Below are positions 26,724 to 33,665 of a stretch of 64,000 bases of DNA, piece by piece. A model generated the notes under the pieces. That model was not told where the DNA came from and made no database searches. It saw only the letters and a list, made by a program, of their open reading frames with translations. How positions within the stretch are numbered: position 1 is the stretch's first letter; each line of letters opens with the position of its first letter. Position numbers and translations under genes: made by a program. Source of the DNA: Crossiella cryophila (GTDB lineage: Bacteria; Actinomycetota; Actinomycetes; Mycobacteriales; Pseudonocardiaceae); the NCBI RefSeq assembly GCF_014204915.1, contig NZ_JACHMH010000001.1:9994142-10058141 (forward strand), given 5' to 3'.

Positions 26724-27785
26724 ATGAGACGACCTGCCGCACTGGCCCTGGCCACCACGCTGCTGCTCACGGCCACCGCGACCGCCGTTTCCGCCGCCCC
26801 GGAAGCCCCCACGAGCCCACCCGCCCCAGCCACCCTCGCCGCCCCGCACGCCCCAGCCACCCTGGCCAACCCGGCGAGCCCGGCCACCCCAGCGGCCCCA
26901 GCCACCCTCGCCTCCCCCGACTCCCCCTCCGCCCCGGTCACCTGGCCCATCGGCCCCCGCCCGGAAAGCGCTGTCCAAGCCTGGCACGGCCGCGTCCACG
27001 TCTCCGTCCAGGGCGAGGCCACCCCCGGCCGCAACGACGGTGAGATCCGCACCCTCGACCCGGCCACCGGCCAGGTCAGCACCTTCGCCACCGGCCTGGA
27101 CAACCCCCGCGGCCTGGCCTTCACCGGAAAGTTCCTGATCGCCACCGACTTCACCCGGGTGTGGCAGATCGACCACACCGGCGCCAAGCGCGTGCTGGCC
27201 GAGTCCACCGCCTTCCCGCACCCGGTGGCCGCCCTCAACGACGCCGTCGCCGAGCCGGGCGGCCAGGCCGTCTACGTCACCGAGATGGGCGCCAGGGAGA
27301 AGATGCGCGACCCCAACGGCGCCCTCTGGCCGGTGGACAGCCCGCAGGCGCTGGACATCCCGGCCCGCGCCAGGGTCTACCGGATCTCGCTGTCCGGCAA
27401 GGTCACCGAGGCCGCCGCGCCGTCCCGCCGCACCCTGATCCACAACGGCATCACCGTCGGCAACCGCCCCGGCACCCTGCTCGCCGCCGAGTTCTTCTAC
27501 GGCAACCTGACCGAGATCGACCTGCGCACCGGCCGCCAGCACATCCTGGCCACCGGCTTCCGCGCCGCCGACGGCATCGAGCAGGCGGGCGACGGCACCA
27601 TCTACGTCTCCAGCTTCGACCAGGGCGCGGTGTGGCGGGTCGACCGCGACGGCGAGAACCCGAAACTCCTGCTCTCCGGCCTGGGCTCGGGCGGCACCGC
27701 CGACTTCCTGCTGGACGAGCGCGGCAAGCGGCTGCTCATCCCGGACACCACCCGCGGCACCGTGACTGTCCTGCCACTCAGTTGA
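26724..27785 (+). CDS. Secreted ScyD/SMP-30-like beta-propeller protein
   Basis: A 353-residue exported protein. A signal peptide MRRPAALALATTLLLTATATAVSA is followed by about 45 residues of Pro/Ala-rich linker with repeated PA-T-L-A units. The rest is a beta-propeller: blades are marked by DGEIRTLDPATGQVSTFATGLDNPRGLAF, GKFLIATDFTRVWQID, DGIEQAGDGTIYVSSFDQGAVWRVDRDG and the last strand LLIPDTTRGTVTVLPL. The family resembles ScyD/ScyE and gluconolactonase-like lyases. AAGG precedes the ATG. Its stop codon lies inside the first KstR-type box of the next gene. Confidence 0.82.
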   Translation: MRRPAALALATTLLLTATATAVSAAPEAPTSPPAPATLAAPHAPATLANPASPATPAAPATLASPDSPSAPVTWPIGPRPESAVQAWHGRVHVSVQGEATPGRNDGEIRTLDPATGQVSTFATGLDNPRGLAFTGKFLIATDFTRVWQIDHTGAKRVLAESTAFPHPVAALNDAVAEPGGQAVYVTEMGAREKMRDPNGALWPVDSPQALDIPARARVYRISLSGKVTEAAAPSRRTLIHNGITVGNRPGTLLAAEFFYGNLTEIDLRTGRQHILATGFRAADGIEQAGDGTIYVSSFDQGAVWRVDRDGENPKLLLSGLGSGGTADFLLDERGKRLLIPDTTRGTVTVLPLS

Positions 27786-27795
27786 ACACGTTCTA
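27782..27795 (+). promoter_or_regulatory. KstR-type operator box 1
   Basis: TTGAACACGTTCTA matches all eight fixed positions of the published KstR consensus TnnAACnnGTTnnA, which controls cholesterol-catabolism genes in Mycobacterium and Rhodococcus. It overlaps the stop of the propeller gene and lies 97 bp before the kstD-like start. Confidence 0.72.
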
Positions 27796-27848
27796 CCTTC
27801 AGTCGGACAACTTCCTTCTTTTGGCAGAACACAGACACCCGCCAAAAC

Positions 27849-27862
27849 TATAACCTGTTTCA
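27849..27862 (+). promoter_or_regulatory. KstR-type operator box 2, overlapping a TATAAC element
   Basis: TATAACCTGTTTCA also matches TnnAACnnGTTnnA at all fixed positions. It includes TATAAC, a plausible -10, 30 bp upstream of the kstD-like start, so a bound repressor would cover the promoter. Confidence 0.72.
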
Positions 27863-27892
27863 CATTATCCCCCGACCCAACGGAGGGCGGCG

Positions 27893-29545
27893 ATGGCGGA
27901 ATTCGACGTGGTGGTGGTCGGTGCCGGAGCCGCGGGGATGACCGCGGCCCTCACCGCGGCCAAGCGGGGGTTGCGGACCGTCGTGCTGGAGAAGGCGGCG
28001 GTCTTCGGCGGGTCGATGGCCCGCTCGGGGGCGGCGATCTGGATCCCGAACAACGAGGTGCTGCTGGCCGCTGGCGTGCCGGACACACCGGAGAAGGCCG
28101 CCACCTACCTCGCGCACGTGGTCGGCGACATCCCGATCGAGCGCCAGCGGGCCTACCTGTCCAACGGCCCGGCGATGCTCTCCTTCCTGCAGCGCAACAG
28201 CCCGCTGAAGTTCACCTGGATGGAGGGCTACTCCGACTACTACCCGGAGTTCCCCGGCGGGATCCCGGCCGGCCGCTCGATCGAACCGCAGATGATCGAC
28301 GGCCGGATCCTGGGCGCGGAGCTGGCCAACCTCAATCCGCCTTACATGGCAACGCCGCCTGCCACCGTCGTCTACGGCGTGGACTACAAGTGGCTCACCC
28401 TCATCGCCCGCCACCCACGCGGCGTGGCCACCGCCAGCACCATGGTCGCCCGCGGCATCGCGGCCGGGCTGGCCGGCCAGAAACCGCTGACCATGGGCGG
28501 CGCGCTGGCCGGTGGGCTGCGGGCCGGCCTGATGACCGCCGGGGTCCCGGTCTGGCTGAACACCCCGCTGGTGGACCTGCTGGTGGAGAACGGCCGGGTC
28601 ACCGGCGTCATCGCGCAACAGAACGGCGCCCAGATCCAGGTCAGGGCCAGGCGCGGGGTGATCGTCGGCTCCGGCGGCTTCGAGCACAACGAACGGATGC
28701 GCAAGGAGTACCAGGAGGAGCCGATCGGCACCTCCTGGTCGGTCGGCGCGAAGGCCAACACCGGCGCCGGAATCGAGGCGGGCCAACGCATCGGCGCGGC
28801 CACCGACCTGCTCGACGACGCCTGGTGGGGCCCGGCGATCCCGCTGCCGGAGGGCCCGTACTTCTGCCTGTCCGAGCGCACCCTGCCCGGCTGCATCCTG
28901 GTCAACGGCGCGGGAAAGCGGTTCGTCAACGAGGCCGCGCCCTACAGCGACGTCGTGCACGTGATGTACGAGAAGGACCAGCCCGGCGCCTCGCACATCC
29001 CGGCCTGGCTGATCACCGACCAGCAGTACCGCAACCGCTACCTGTTCAAGGACATCGCGCCCCTGCTGCCGCTGCCGCAGGCCTGGTTCGACAGCGGCGC
29101 GATGGCCAAGGCGGACAGCATCGAGTCACTGGCCGCCCGGATCGGCATCCAGCCGGTGCTGCTGCGCGAAACGGTCGACCGCTTCAACGGCTTCGCCCGC
29201 GCGGGCCGCGACCTGGACTTCAAACGCGGCGACAGCGCCTACGACCACTACTACGCCGACCCCACCAACACCCCCAACGCCTGCCTGGCCCCCATCAGCC
29301 AGGGCCCCTTCTACGCGATGAAGATCGTCCCCGGCGACCTGGGCACCAAGGGCGGCATGCGCACCGACGCCCGCTCCCGGGTGCTGCGCCCGGACGGCTC
29401 GGTCATCCCCGGCCTGTGGGCCTCCGGCAACTGCACCAGCGCGGTGATGGGCCGCAGTTACGCCGGCGCGGGCTCCACCCTCGGCCCCGCCATGACCTTC
29501 GGCTACATCGCCGCCCACGACCTCGCCGACACCCCGGCCCGCTGA
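27893..29545 (+). CDS. kstD: 3-Ketosteroid-Delta1-dehydrogenase-like flavoprotein
   Basis: A 550-residue FAD protein of the KstD/fumarate-reductase superfamily. The N-terminus FDVVVVGAGAAGMTAALTAAKRGLRTVVLEK binds FAD. GGSMARSGAAIWIPNN follows, as in KstD, where this GG-S-x3-S-G segment contacts flavin. The substrate cap lies in the middle, and the C-terminus has GLWASGNCTSAVMGRSYAGAGSTLGPAMTFGYIAA, the usual closing motif. A CGGAGG site precedes the ATG. The family inserts the C1-C2 double bond into 3-ketosteroids. Two KstR-type boxes upstream support a steroid role, although no other sterol genes are in the window. Confidence 0.85.
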   Translation: MAEFDVVVVGAGAAGMTAALTAAKRGLRTVVLEKAAVFGGSMARSGAAIWIPNNEVLLAAGVPDTPEKAATYLAHVVGDIPIERQRAYLSNGPAMLSFLQRNSPLKFTWMEGYSDYYPEFPGGIPAGRSIEPQMIDGRILGAELANLNPPYMATPPATVVYGVDYKWLTLIARHPRGVATASTMVARGIAAGLAGQKPLTMGGALAGGLRAGLMTAGVPVWLNTPLVDLLVENGRVTGVIAQQNGAQIQVRARRGVIVGSGGFEHNERMRKEYQEEPIGTSWSVGAKANTGAGIEAGQRIGAATDLLDDAWWGPAIPLPEGPYFCLSERTLPGCILVNGAGKRFVNEAAPYSDVVHVMYEKDQPGASHIPAWLITDQQYRNRYLFKDIAPLLPLPQAWFDSGAMAKADSIESLAARIGIQPVLLRETVDRFNGFARAGRDLDFKRGDSAYDHYYADPTNTPNACLAPISQGPFYAMKIVPGDLGTKGGMRTDARSRVLRPDGSVIPGLWASGNCTSAVMGRSYAGAGSTLGPAMTFGYIAAHDLADTPAR

Positions 29546-29549
29546 CCGC

Positions 29550-30134
29550 TCACTTCCCCAGCCCGGCCAGCAAAGTTCCCACCAACCGCGCAGCCACCTG
29601 ATCGAGCGATTCGGTGTGCTCGACGAAGTGCCCGAGGAAGGCGTGCTGCACGCAGGCCCCGGTCAGCAACTCCGCCGCGCCCACCGGATCCACCCCGTCC
29701 GCCAACCGCCCGCCGCGCTGCTCGGCGGCGAGGTACCCGGCCACCGCCTGCCCGGCGATCTGCGGCCCGGTGCCCCGCTCCCGCAGCGCGGCGCGGTGCG
29801 CGGCGAACAACTCCGGCTCGGCGAACAACGAGGCCGCCATCGGGAAGGTCTCCGCGTAGAACACCAGCATCGCCCTGGTCAGCTCCACCAGCGTGTCCCG
29901 CACCTCGCCGACGCCCACCCGCCCCGGCAGTGCGGCCACCCTGACCAGCAGCTCGCCGGGCACCCGCTCACCCAGCACCGCCAGGAACAGCTCGGTCTTG
30001 CCCGCGAAGTGCTTGTACAGCGCCGCCTCGGACAACTCGGCCGCCTTGGCGATCTCCTTGGTGGTGGCCCGCGCCAACCCCTTGGTACGCAACACCCGCG
30101 CCGCCGCGTCCAGGATCCGGTCCCGAGTACTCAC
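29550..30134 (-). CDS. TetR-family regulator
   Basis: A 194-residue repressor. The DNA-binding part is TRDRILDAAARVLRTKGLARATTKEIAKAAELSEAALYKHFAGKTELFLAVL (residues 3-53). The effector domain is AcrR-like with a TetR_C-type end. A GTG at 30134 has a GGAGGA site; longer frames run through the operators and were rejected. It is convergent with kstD by 4 bp and divergent from the SDR gene at 30227. Palindromes in the 92-bp spacer are probably its own binding sites, so the SDR gene is the likely target; the sites do not match KstR boxes. Confidence 0.88.
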   Translation of the reverse strand: MSTRDRILDAAARVLRTKGLARATTKEIAKAAELSEAALYKHFAGKTELFLAVLGERVPGELLVRVAALPGRVGVGEVRDTLVELTRAMLVFYAETFPMAASLFAEPELFAAHRAALRERGTGPQIAGQAVAGYLAAEQRGGRLADGVDPVGAAELLTGACVQHAFLGHFVEHTESLDQVAARLVGTLLAGLGK

Positions 30135-30165
30135 ACGTCCTCCACTCACCGCCGACGGTTGACAG

Positions 30166-30212
30166 GTTAGTGAACACTCACCCACCATAGTGGTTAGTAA
30201 GCACTCACTAAC
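30166..30212. promoter_or_regulatory. Tandem TetR operators
   Basis: Two related sites, GTTAGTGAACACTCAC (30166-30181) and GTTAGTAAGCACTCACTAAC (30193-30212), lie 27 bp apart start to start. Both share TTAGT-R-A-R-CACTCAC, and the second is a palindrome with GTTAGT/ACTAAC arms. They fill the gap between the divergent tetR and SDR genes. Confidence 0.72.
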
Positions 30213-30226
30213 CACAGGAGGGTCTC

Positions 30227-30856
30227 ATGAACATCACCGTCCTCGGCGCCACCGGCCGCACCGGCGAACACGTCGTCCAGCAGGCCCTGAAGGCAAAACA
30301 CCAGGTCACCGCAGTGGTCAGGAACCCGGCCAAACTCCAGCTGCACCACCCCGCCCTGACCATCGCGCAAGCCGACGTGCTCGACCCCACCACCCTCACC
30401 GAACACCTGACCGGCCGCGACGCGATCATCTCCGCCCTGGGCGCCGGCCACCTGAAGCCCAGCACGATCTGCACGGACAGCGCCGAATCCATCCTGCGCG
30501 CGATGCCCAAGGCCCGCGTCCGCCGCCTGATCGTGGTCAGCACCTCCGGCGCCACCACCGAAGGCGACCGCCCCTTCACCCGCTACCTGCTCAAGCCCGT
30601 ACTGGGCCGCGTCTTCCGGCACCCCTGGGGCGATATGCGCCGGATGGAGGAGCTGATCATGGCCAGCGACACCGACTGGACCATCGTCCGCCCGCCGCGC
30701 CTGACCAACACCCAGCACACCGGCATCTACCGCACCGCCACCAACCGCAGCATCCCCGGCGGCAACAGCATCCCCAGGGCCAACCTGGCCAACGCCCTGC
30801 TGAACACCGTCACCAACCGAACCACCTACAACCAAACCCTCACCGTCGCGACCTGA
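30227..30856 (+). CDS. NAD(P)H-binding atypical SDR (SDR_a5)
   Basis: A 209-residue Rossmann protein. MNITVLGATGRTGEHVVQQALKAKHQVTAVVRNPAKL gives the GxTGxxG dinucleotide motif and an arginine typical of NADPH preference. DVLDPTTLTEHLTGRDAIISALGAG and VVSTSGATTEGDRPFTRYLLKPVLGRVF follow, then WTIVRPPRLTN. Relatives include flavin reductases and quinone-sensing NmrA-like proteins. A CAGGAGG site precedes the ATG. It is probably repressed by the divergent TetR, a common setup for redox-stress reductases. The stop adjoins the convergent DinB gene. Confidence 0.85.
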   Translation: MNITVLGATGRTGEHVVQQALKAKHQVTAVVRNPAKLQLHHPALTIAQADVLDPTTLTEHLTGRDAIISALGAGHLKPSTICTDSAESILRAMPKARVRRLIVVSTSGATTEGDRPFTRYLLKPVLGRVFRHPWGDMRRMEELIMASDTDWTIVRPPRLTNTQHTGIYRTATNRSIPGGNSIPRANLANALLNTVTNRTTYNQTLTVAT

Positions 30857-31444
30857 TCACCGCCCAACAACCGTCCACTGAGGATCCCGCCCGGTAAGCC
30901 CCAGAATTCTGTCCAAAGTGGACGCATCGGAAGAAACCCCGACCTCCGCCCCATAAACCCCCATCTCCCGCCCCTGCTGAGCAGTCATCGCGACCTGCTC
31001 ATGCAAGAACTCCACCAACCCCGCGTCCCAGTCCACCACCTGCCCAGTGGCCCGAGCCAGATCCCACCCATGCACCACAAGCTCGGCGACAACCATGCCC
31101 CCCACCACCGAAGCAGGCATCGGCTCAGCCCCACCCATCCAGGTCAACCCTTCCCAAGCAGAGTCAACCCCCCAAGCCTCCACCGTCCGCCCAACCTGCC
31201 CACCCAGCGCACCAACCCACCCATCCCCCACCAACTCAACCTCCCCTTCCCCCGCCGCGGGCGGCGGCACAGACTCCTTCCGCGCAGCCCCCGCCAACGA
31301 GGGCCCCCAGAACAACAGGTGATTCACCAACCCCCGCACGTCGTACTCGGAACAAGGCGTGGCGGCCCCCAACGACGCATCCGTCAGATTCCGCACCACC
31401 GCGCCCAACGGCGCCCCCACCAACAACATGTGCTCAGCAGACAT
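30857..31444 (-). CDS. TIGR03086-type mycothiol-dependent DinB-fold protein
   Basis: A 195-residue four-helix-bundle protein. Metal ligands are suggested by H-L-L-F-W-G (helix 2, residue 42) and ELVVHGWDLARATGQ (near 122), the HxWDLA signature of actinobacterial DinB/maleylpyruvate-isomerase proteins. The N-terminus carries TPCSEYDVRGLVNHL, also a family mark. Such enzymes transfer or use mycothiol. Its coding strand is unusually G-rich, part of a strand-wide skew in this region. It is convergent with the SDR gene (no gap) and divergent from the AraC gene. Confidence 0.87.
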   Translation of the reverse strand: MSAEHMLLVGAPLGAVVRNLTDASLGAATPCSEYDVRGLVNHLLFWGPSLAGAARKESVPPPAAGEGEVELVGDGWVGALGGQVGRTVEAWGVDSAWEGLTWMGGAEPMPASVVGGMVVAELVVHGWDLARATGQVVDWDAGLVEFLHEQVAMTAQQGREMGVYGAEVGVSSDASTLDRILGLTGRDPQWTVVGR

Positions 31445-31493
31445 GCCCCCAACCTAGGCACCGCAGACCCCCGCGTATTGAACAAACGCGACA

Positions 31494-31506
31494 TAAAATC
31501 CCCCCG
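31494..31506 (+). promoter_or_regulatory. Leaderless promoter of the AraC gene
   Basis: TAAAAT at 31494-31499 is a good -10 hexamer, and the GTG start lies seven bases after it with no ribosome site between. This is the layout of a leaderless actinobacterial mRNA. No clear -35 was found. Confidence 0.5.
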
Positions 31507-32249
31507 TGCCAAGGGACCCCCGCGAACTGGCCAGCGCCTGGAAGAACTTCCAGCGCCACACCTACACGTCCCCATCCCCCGATCTGGCCCCCTACGTGGA
31601 CGGGTACTGGTCAGTCACCTGGGACTACCCCGAGCCCTACCAACAGAAGATCGTCCCGCACCCGCACGTACACCTGACCTTCCAGGACAACAAGGCCACC
31701 ATCAACGGCGTCCACACCCACTTCCACCACAAACTCCTGGCAGGCAAGGGATCCGTCTTCGGAATCCGCTTCCACCCCGGCGCCTTCCGCCCCTTCCTAA
31801 ACCACCCGGTCTCCACAATCACCGACAAAACCCTCGACGCCACAACACTTCTCGGCCCACCCCCACCATCCCCAACCACAGTGGAAACCGCCGAAACCTA
31901 CCTACGCCAACACCTCCCACCCCCAGACCCCCGCGCCCAAGAAGCAACCACCATCGTCAACACAATCGCCACCACCCCCACCCTGTCCCGAGTAGAAGCG
32001 GTCGCCCAAGCCCACAACACCACAGTCCGCCAACTACAACGCCTCTTCGCCGACTACGTAGGCGTAGGCCCCAAATGGGTAATCCGCCGCTACCGCCTAC
32101 ACGAGGTAACCCAACGCCTCACCACCGGCGAACACATCAACTGGTCCACCCTCGCCACCACCCTCGGCTACGCAGACCAACCCCACTTCACCCGAGACTT
32201 CAAGTCCCTCTTCGGCGAACCCCCCACCACCTACGCAGCCCGCTACTGA
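31506..32249 (+). CDS. AraC-family regulator with DUF6597-type N-terminus
   Basis: A 247-residue activator. The N-terminal domain reads DLAPYVDGYWSVTWDYPEPYQQKIVPHPHVHLTF and GKGSVFGIRFHPGAFRPFL. The C-terminal double HTH is VEAVAQAHNTTVRQLQRLFADYVGVGPKWVIRRYRLHEVTQRL and LATTLGYADQPHFTRDFKSLFGEPPTTYAARY. Codon choice is extreme: the sense strand is dominated by A and C with few G, as in the neighbouring 2 kb regardless of gene direction. It is divergent from the DinB-fold gene. The target is unknown. Confidence 0.88.
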   Translation: MPRDPRELASAWKNFQRHTYTSPSPDLAPYVDGYWSVTWDYPEPYQQKIVPHPHVHLTFQDNKATINGVHTHFHHKLLAGKGSVFGIRFHPGAFRPFLNHPVSTITDKTLDATTLLGPPPPSPTTVETAETYLRQHLPPPDPRAQEATTIVNTIATTPTLSRVEAVAQAHNTTVRQLQRLFADYVGVGPKWVIRRYRLHEVTQRLTTGEHINWSTLATTLGYADQPHFTRDFKSLFGEPPTTYAARY

Positions 32250-33067
32250 GAACGGGAGGGGAGGGAGGGGCGGGGGCGGGAGGGAAGGGGGCGGGAGAGG
32301 GCGGAGGCGGGAGTGGGGGGGCAGGCGGGGCCGGGGGGAGAGAGAAAGAGGAGGGGAAGGAAGGGGGTGAGGTAGGGCGAGAGGAGACCGAGGAGGAGGC
32401 AAGGCGGAGAAGGCGGCCGGGCGAAGAGGGCGAGAGGAAGGGGCACAGAAAGCGAAGAAGGCGGGCACGGCGAAAGCAAAGGCGAGCCGGCCAGAGAGCC
32501 CAAGCCATGGGAGTCCACGAGGCAGGGAGGCCGGGGAGGGCAGGGACCCAGGAGACGAAAGCCCAGAAGAGTGGGCCAGGGGCCAGAAGTGAAGCAGGCG
32601 GGAGACGGGTAGGGGCCAGAGGCCCGAAGGGGTTGGGGACGGCAGGAGGGGCCGAGGCCGGGGCTGGGGGCTGAGGGCTGGGGGCTGGGGGCTGGGGGCT
32701 GGGGGCTGGGCTGGGGGCTGGAGGCGGGGGCGGGGGCCGGGGGGGCGGGGAACTGGAGCTGGGGGCGGGGGCGGGGCGGGACTTCCGGGCTAGGGACTTG
32801 GAGCTTGAGGACCAGCCGGAGAAGGAAACCCGAAGCGGGCAAAGGAAAGAGGACCAGCGCACCCAGGGACAGCGGGACAACGGGACAACGAAGAGAGTGC
32901 ACGGAGGCACGGCCCAGCAGGAGTTCGGCGAGGGGTCACCACGAGCACTACGACAAGAGCTTGGTTCAAATGGTTCGGGGGCAAGGGGAAACCCCAAAAA
33001 CCCGCACCACCCCACACAACTCGCACCGGCGATGGGGGTCCGGGGGCGCAGCCCTCCGGCTGGGGGT
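32250..33067. repeat. G-rich low-complexity intergenic region with heptamer array
   Basis: From the AraC stop codon the + strand turns into runs of G and GA (GGGAGGGG, GGGGCGGG, GAGGAG). At 32661-32721 there are about nine copies of the heptamer GGGGGCT, with one A-for-G change and one shortened unit. Another G-tract cluster lies at 32721-32785. The leftward frame across it (proline-rich, to 33144) has no family motif and its composition follows the DNA skew, so I do not call it a gene. Many G-tracts could form G-quadruplexes. Confidence 0.8.
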
Positions 33068-33088
33068 CTGGGGGGCTCGGCCCCCCAG
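33068..33088. terminator. GC hairpin near the tmRNA terminator
   Basis: CTGGGGGGC and GCCCCCCAG pair over 9 bp with a TCG loop. It lies beyond the main tmRNA hairpin and has no U-run, so it is at best a backup stop. Confidence 0.4.
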
Positions 33089-33101
33089 AGTAACAACGAC
33101 A

Positions 33102-33140
33102 CCGAGCCCCGCCCGCAGGTCTTCCGCGGGCAGGGCTCGG
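33102..33140 (-). terminator. Terminator of tmRNA
   Basis: CCGAGCCCCGCCCGC (33102-33116) pairs with GCGGGCAGGGCTCGG (33126-33140): 15 bp with one G-U around a 9-base loop, starting 9 bp after the tmRNA 3' end on its strand. It is followed by TGTCGTTGTT, which is only moderately U-rich. Confidence 0.7.
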
Positions 33141-33148
33141 CCAATCGG

Positions 33149-33517
33149 TGGAGGTGCCGGGAATCGAACCCGGGTCCTCTGCCGCTTCGACAGGACTTCT
33201 CCGTGCGCAGTCTGCTCTGTCTCTACTCGGCCCTGTTGATCACACAGACAAGTTCAACATGACGGGCCCAGTCACTGTGAGTTTCCCCGTTGCTCCCCGT
33301 GACCGAGAACGCAGGTAAGTCTCCTAGCTGATGCCGGACACCGGGTCGGAGACGCACCCGGGCCGACAGCTTCACTCTTACCGTCAGGCGGCGAGAGCGA
33401 AAGCGCGCTGATTGTTGTCGGCGCTTGATTTTTTTGCAGCGACGCTTGCGGTGGTCATCTGCCTGCACCGGCACGCTTCCCCTGCCTAAACGTCCAGAGT
33501 CGAAACCGTTCACCCCC
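33149..33517 (-). ncRNA. ssrA: Transfer-messenger RNA (tmRNA)
   Basis: A 369-nt RNA. The 5' end GGGGGTGAACGGTTTCGACTC pairs with the 3' CACCTCC to form the alanine-type acceptor stem with a G-U third pair. The T-arm reads CCGGG-TTCGATT-CCCGG, and CCA is not encoded. The tag frame at 33384-33437 resumes at GCA and encodes AKKSSADNNQRAFALAA before TGA, ending in the ALAA degron recognised by ClpXP-type proteases. It rescues stalled ribosomes with SmpB, whose gene is 4.4 kb upstream on the same strand. Confidence 0.95.
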
Positions 33518-33542
33518 GTGGGTTGTGGATGTGCCTGCACAG

Positions 33543-33571
33543 AGGATAACGCTTCGGGCGGCGTTGGTCAT
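33543..33571 (-). promoter_or_regulatory. Putative tmRNA promoter
   Basis: A -10-like TATCCT (33543-33548) and a weak -35 ATGACC (33566-33571) are 17 bp apart on the leftward strand. Transcription would start some 15-20 bases before the mature 5' end, consistent with RNase P trimming. Confidence 0.4.
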
Positions 33572-33665
33572 TCCGGTTCCCCCTGGCAGGGTGGGGACAG
33601 CCCTACCCCCAGGTGACGGGGTCGCTCCATGGTCGCAGGCTGGGCGATGCAGCAGGCTTGCGGGC

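Noticed and set aside
32661..32721. A CRISPR array
   Set aside because: The units are adjoining heptamers without spacers and no cas genes are present.
32200..33144. A 314-codon proline-rich frame on the minus strand
   Set aside because: It follows the G-rich skew of the + strand, has no domain or ribosome site, and overlaps the AraC end and the tmRNA terminator.
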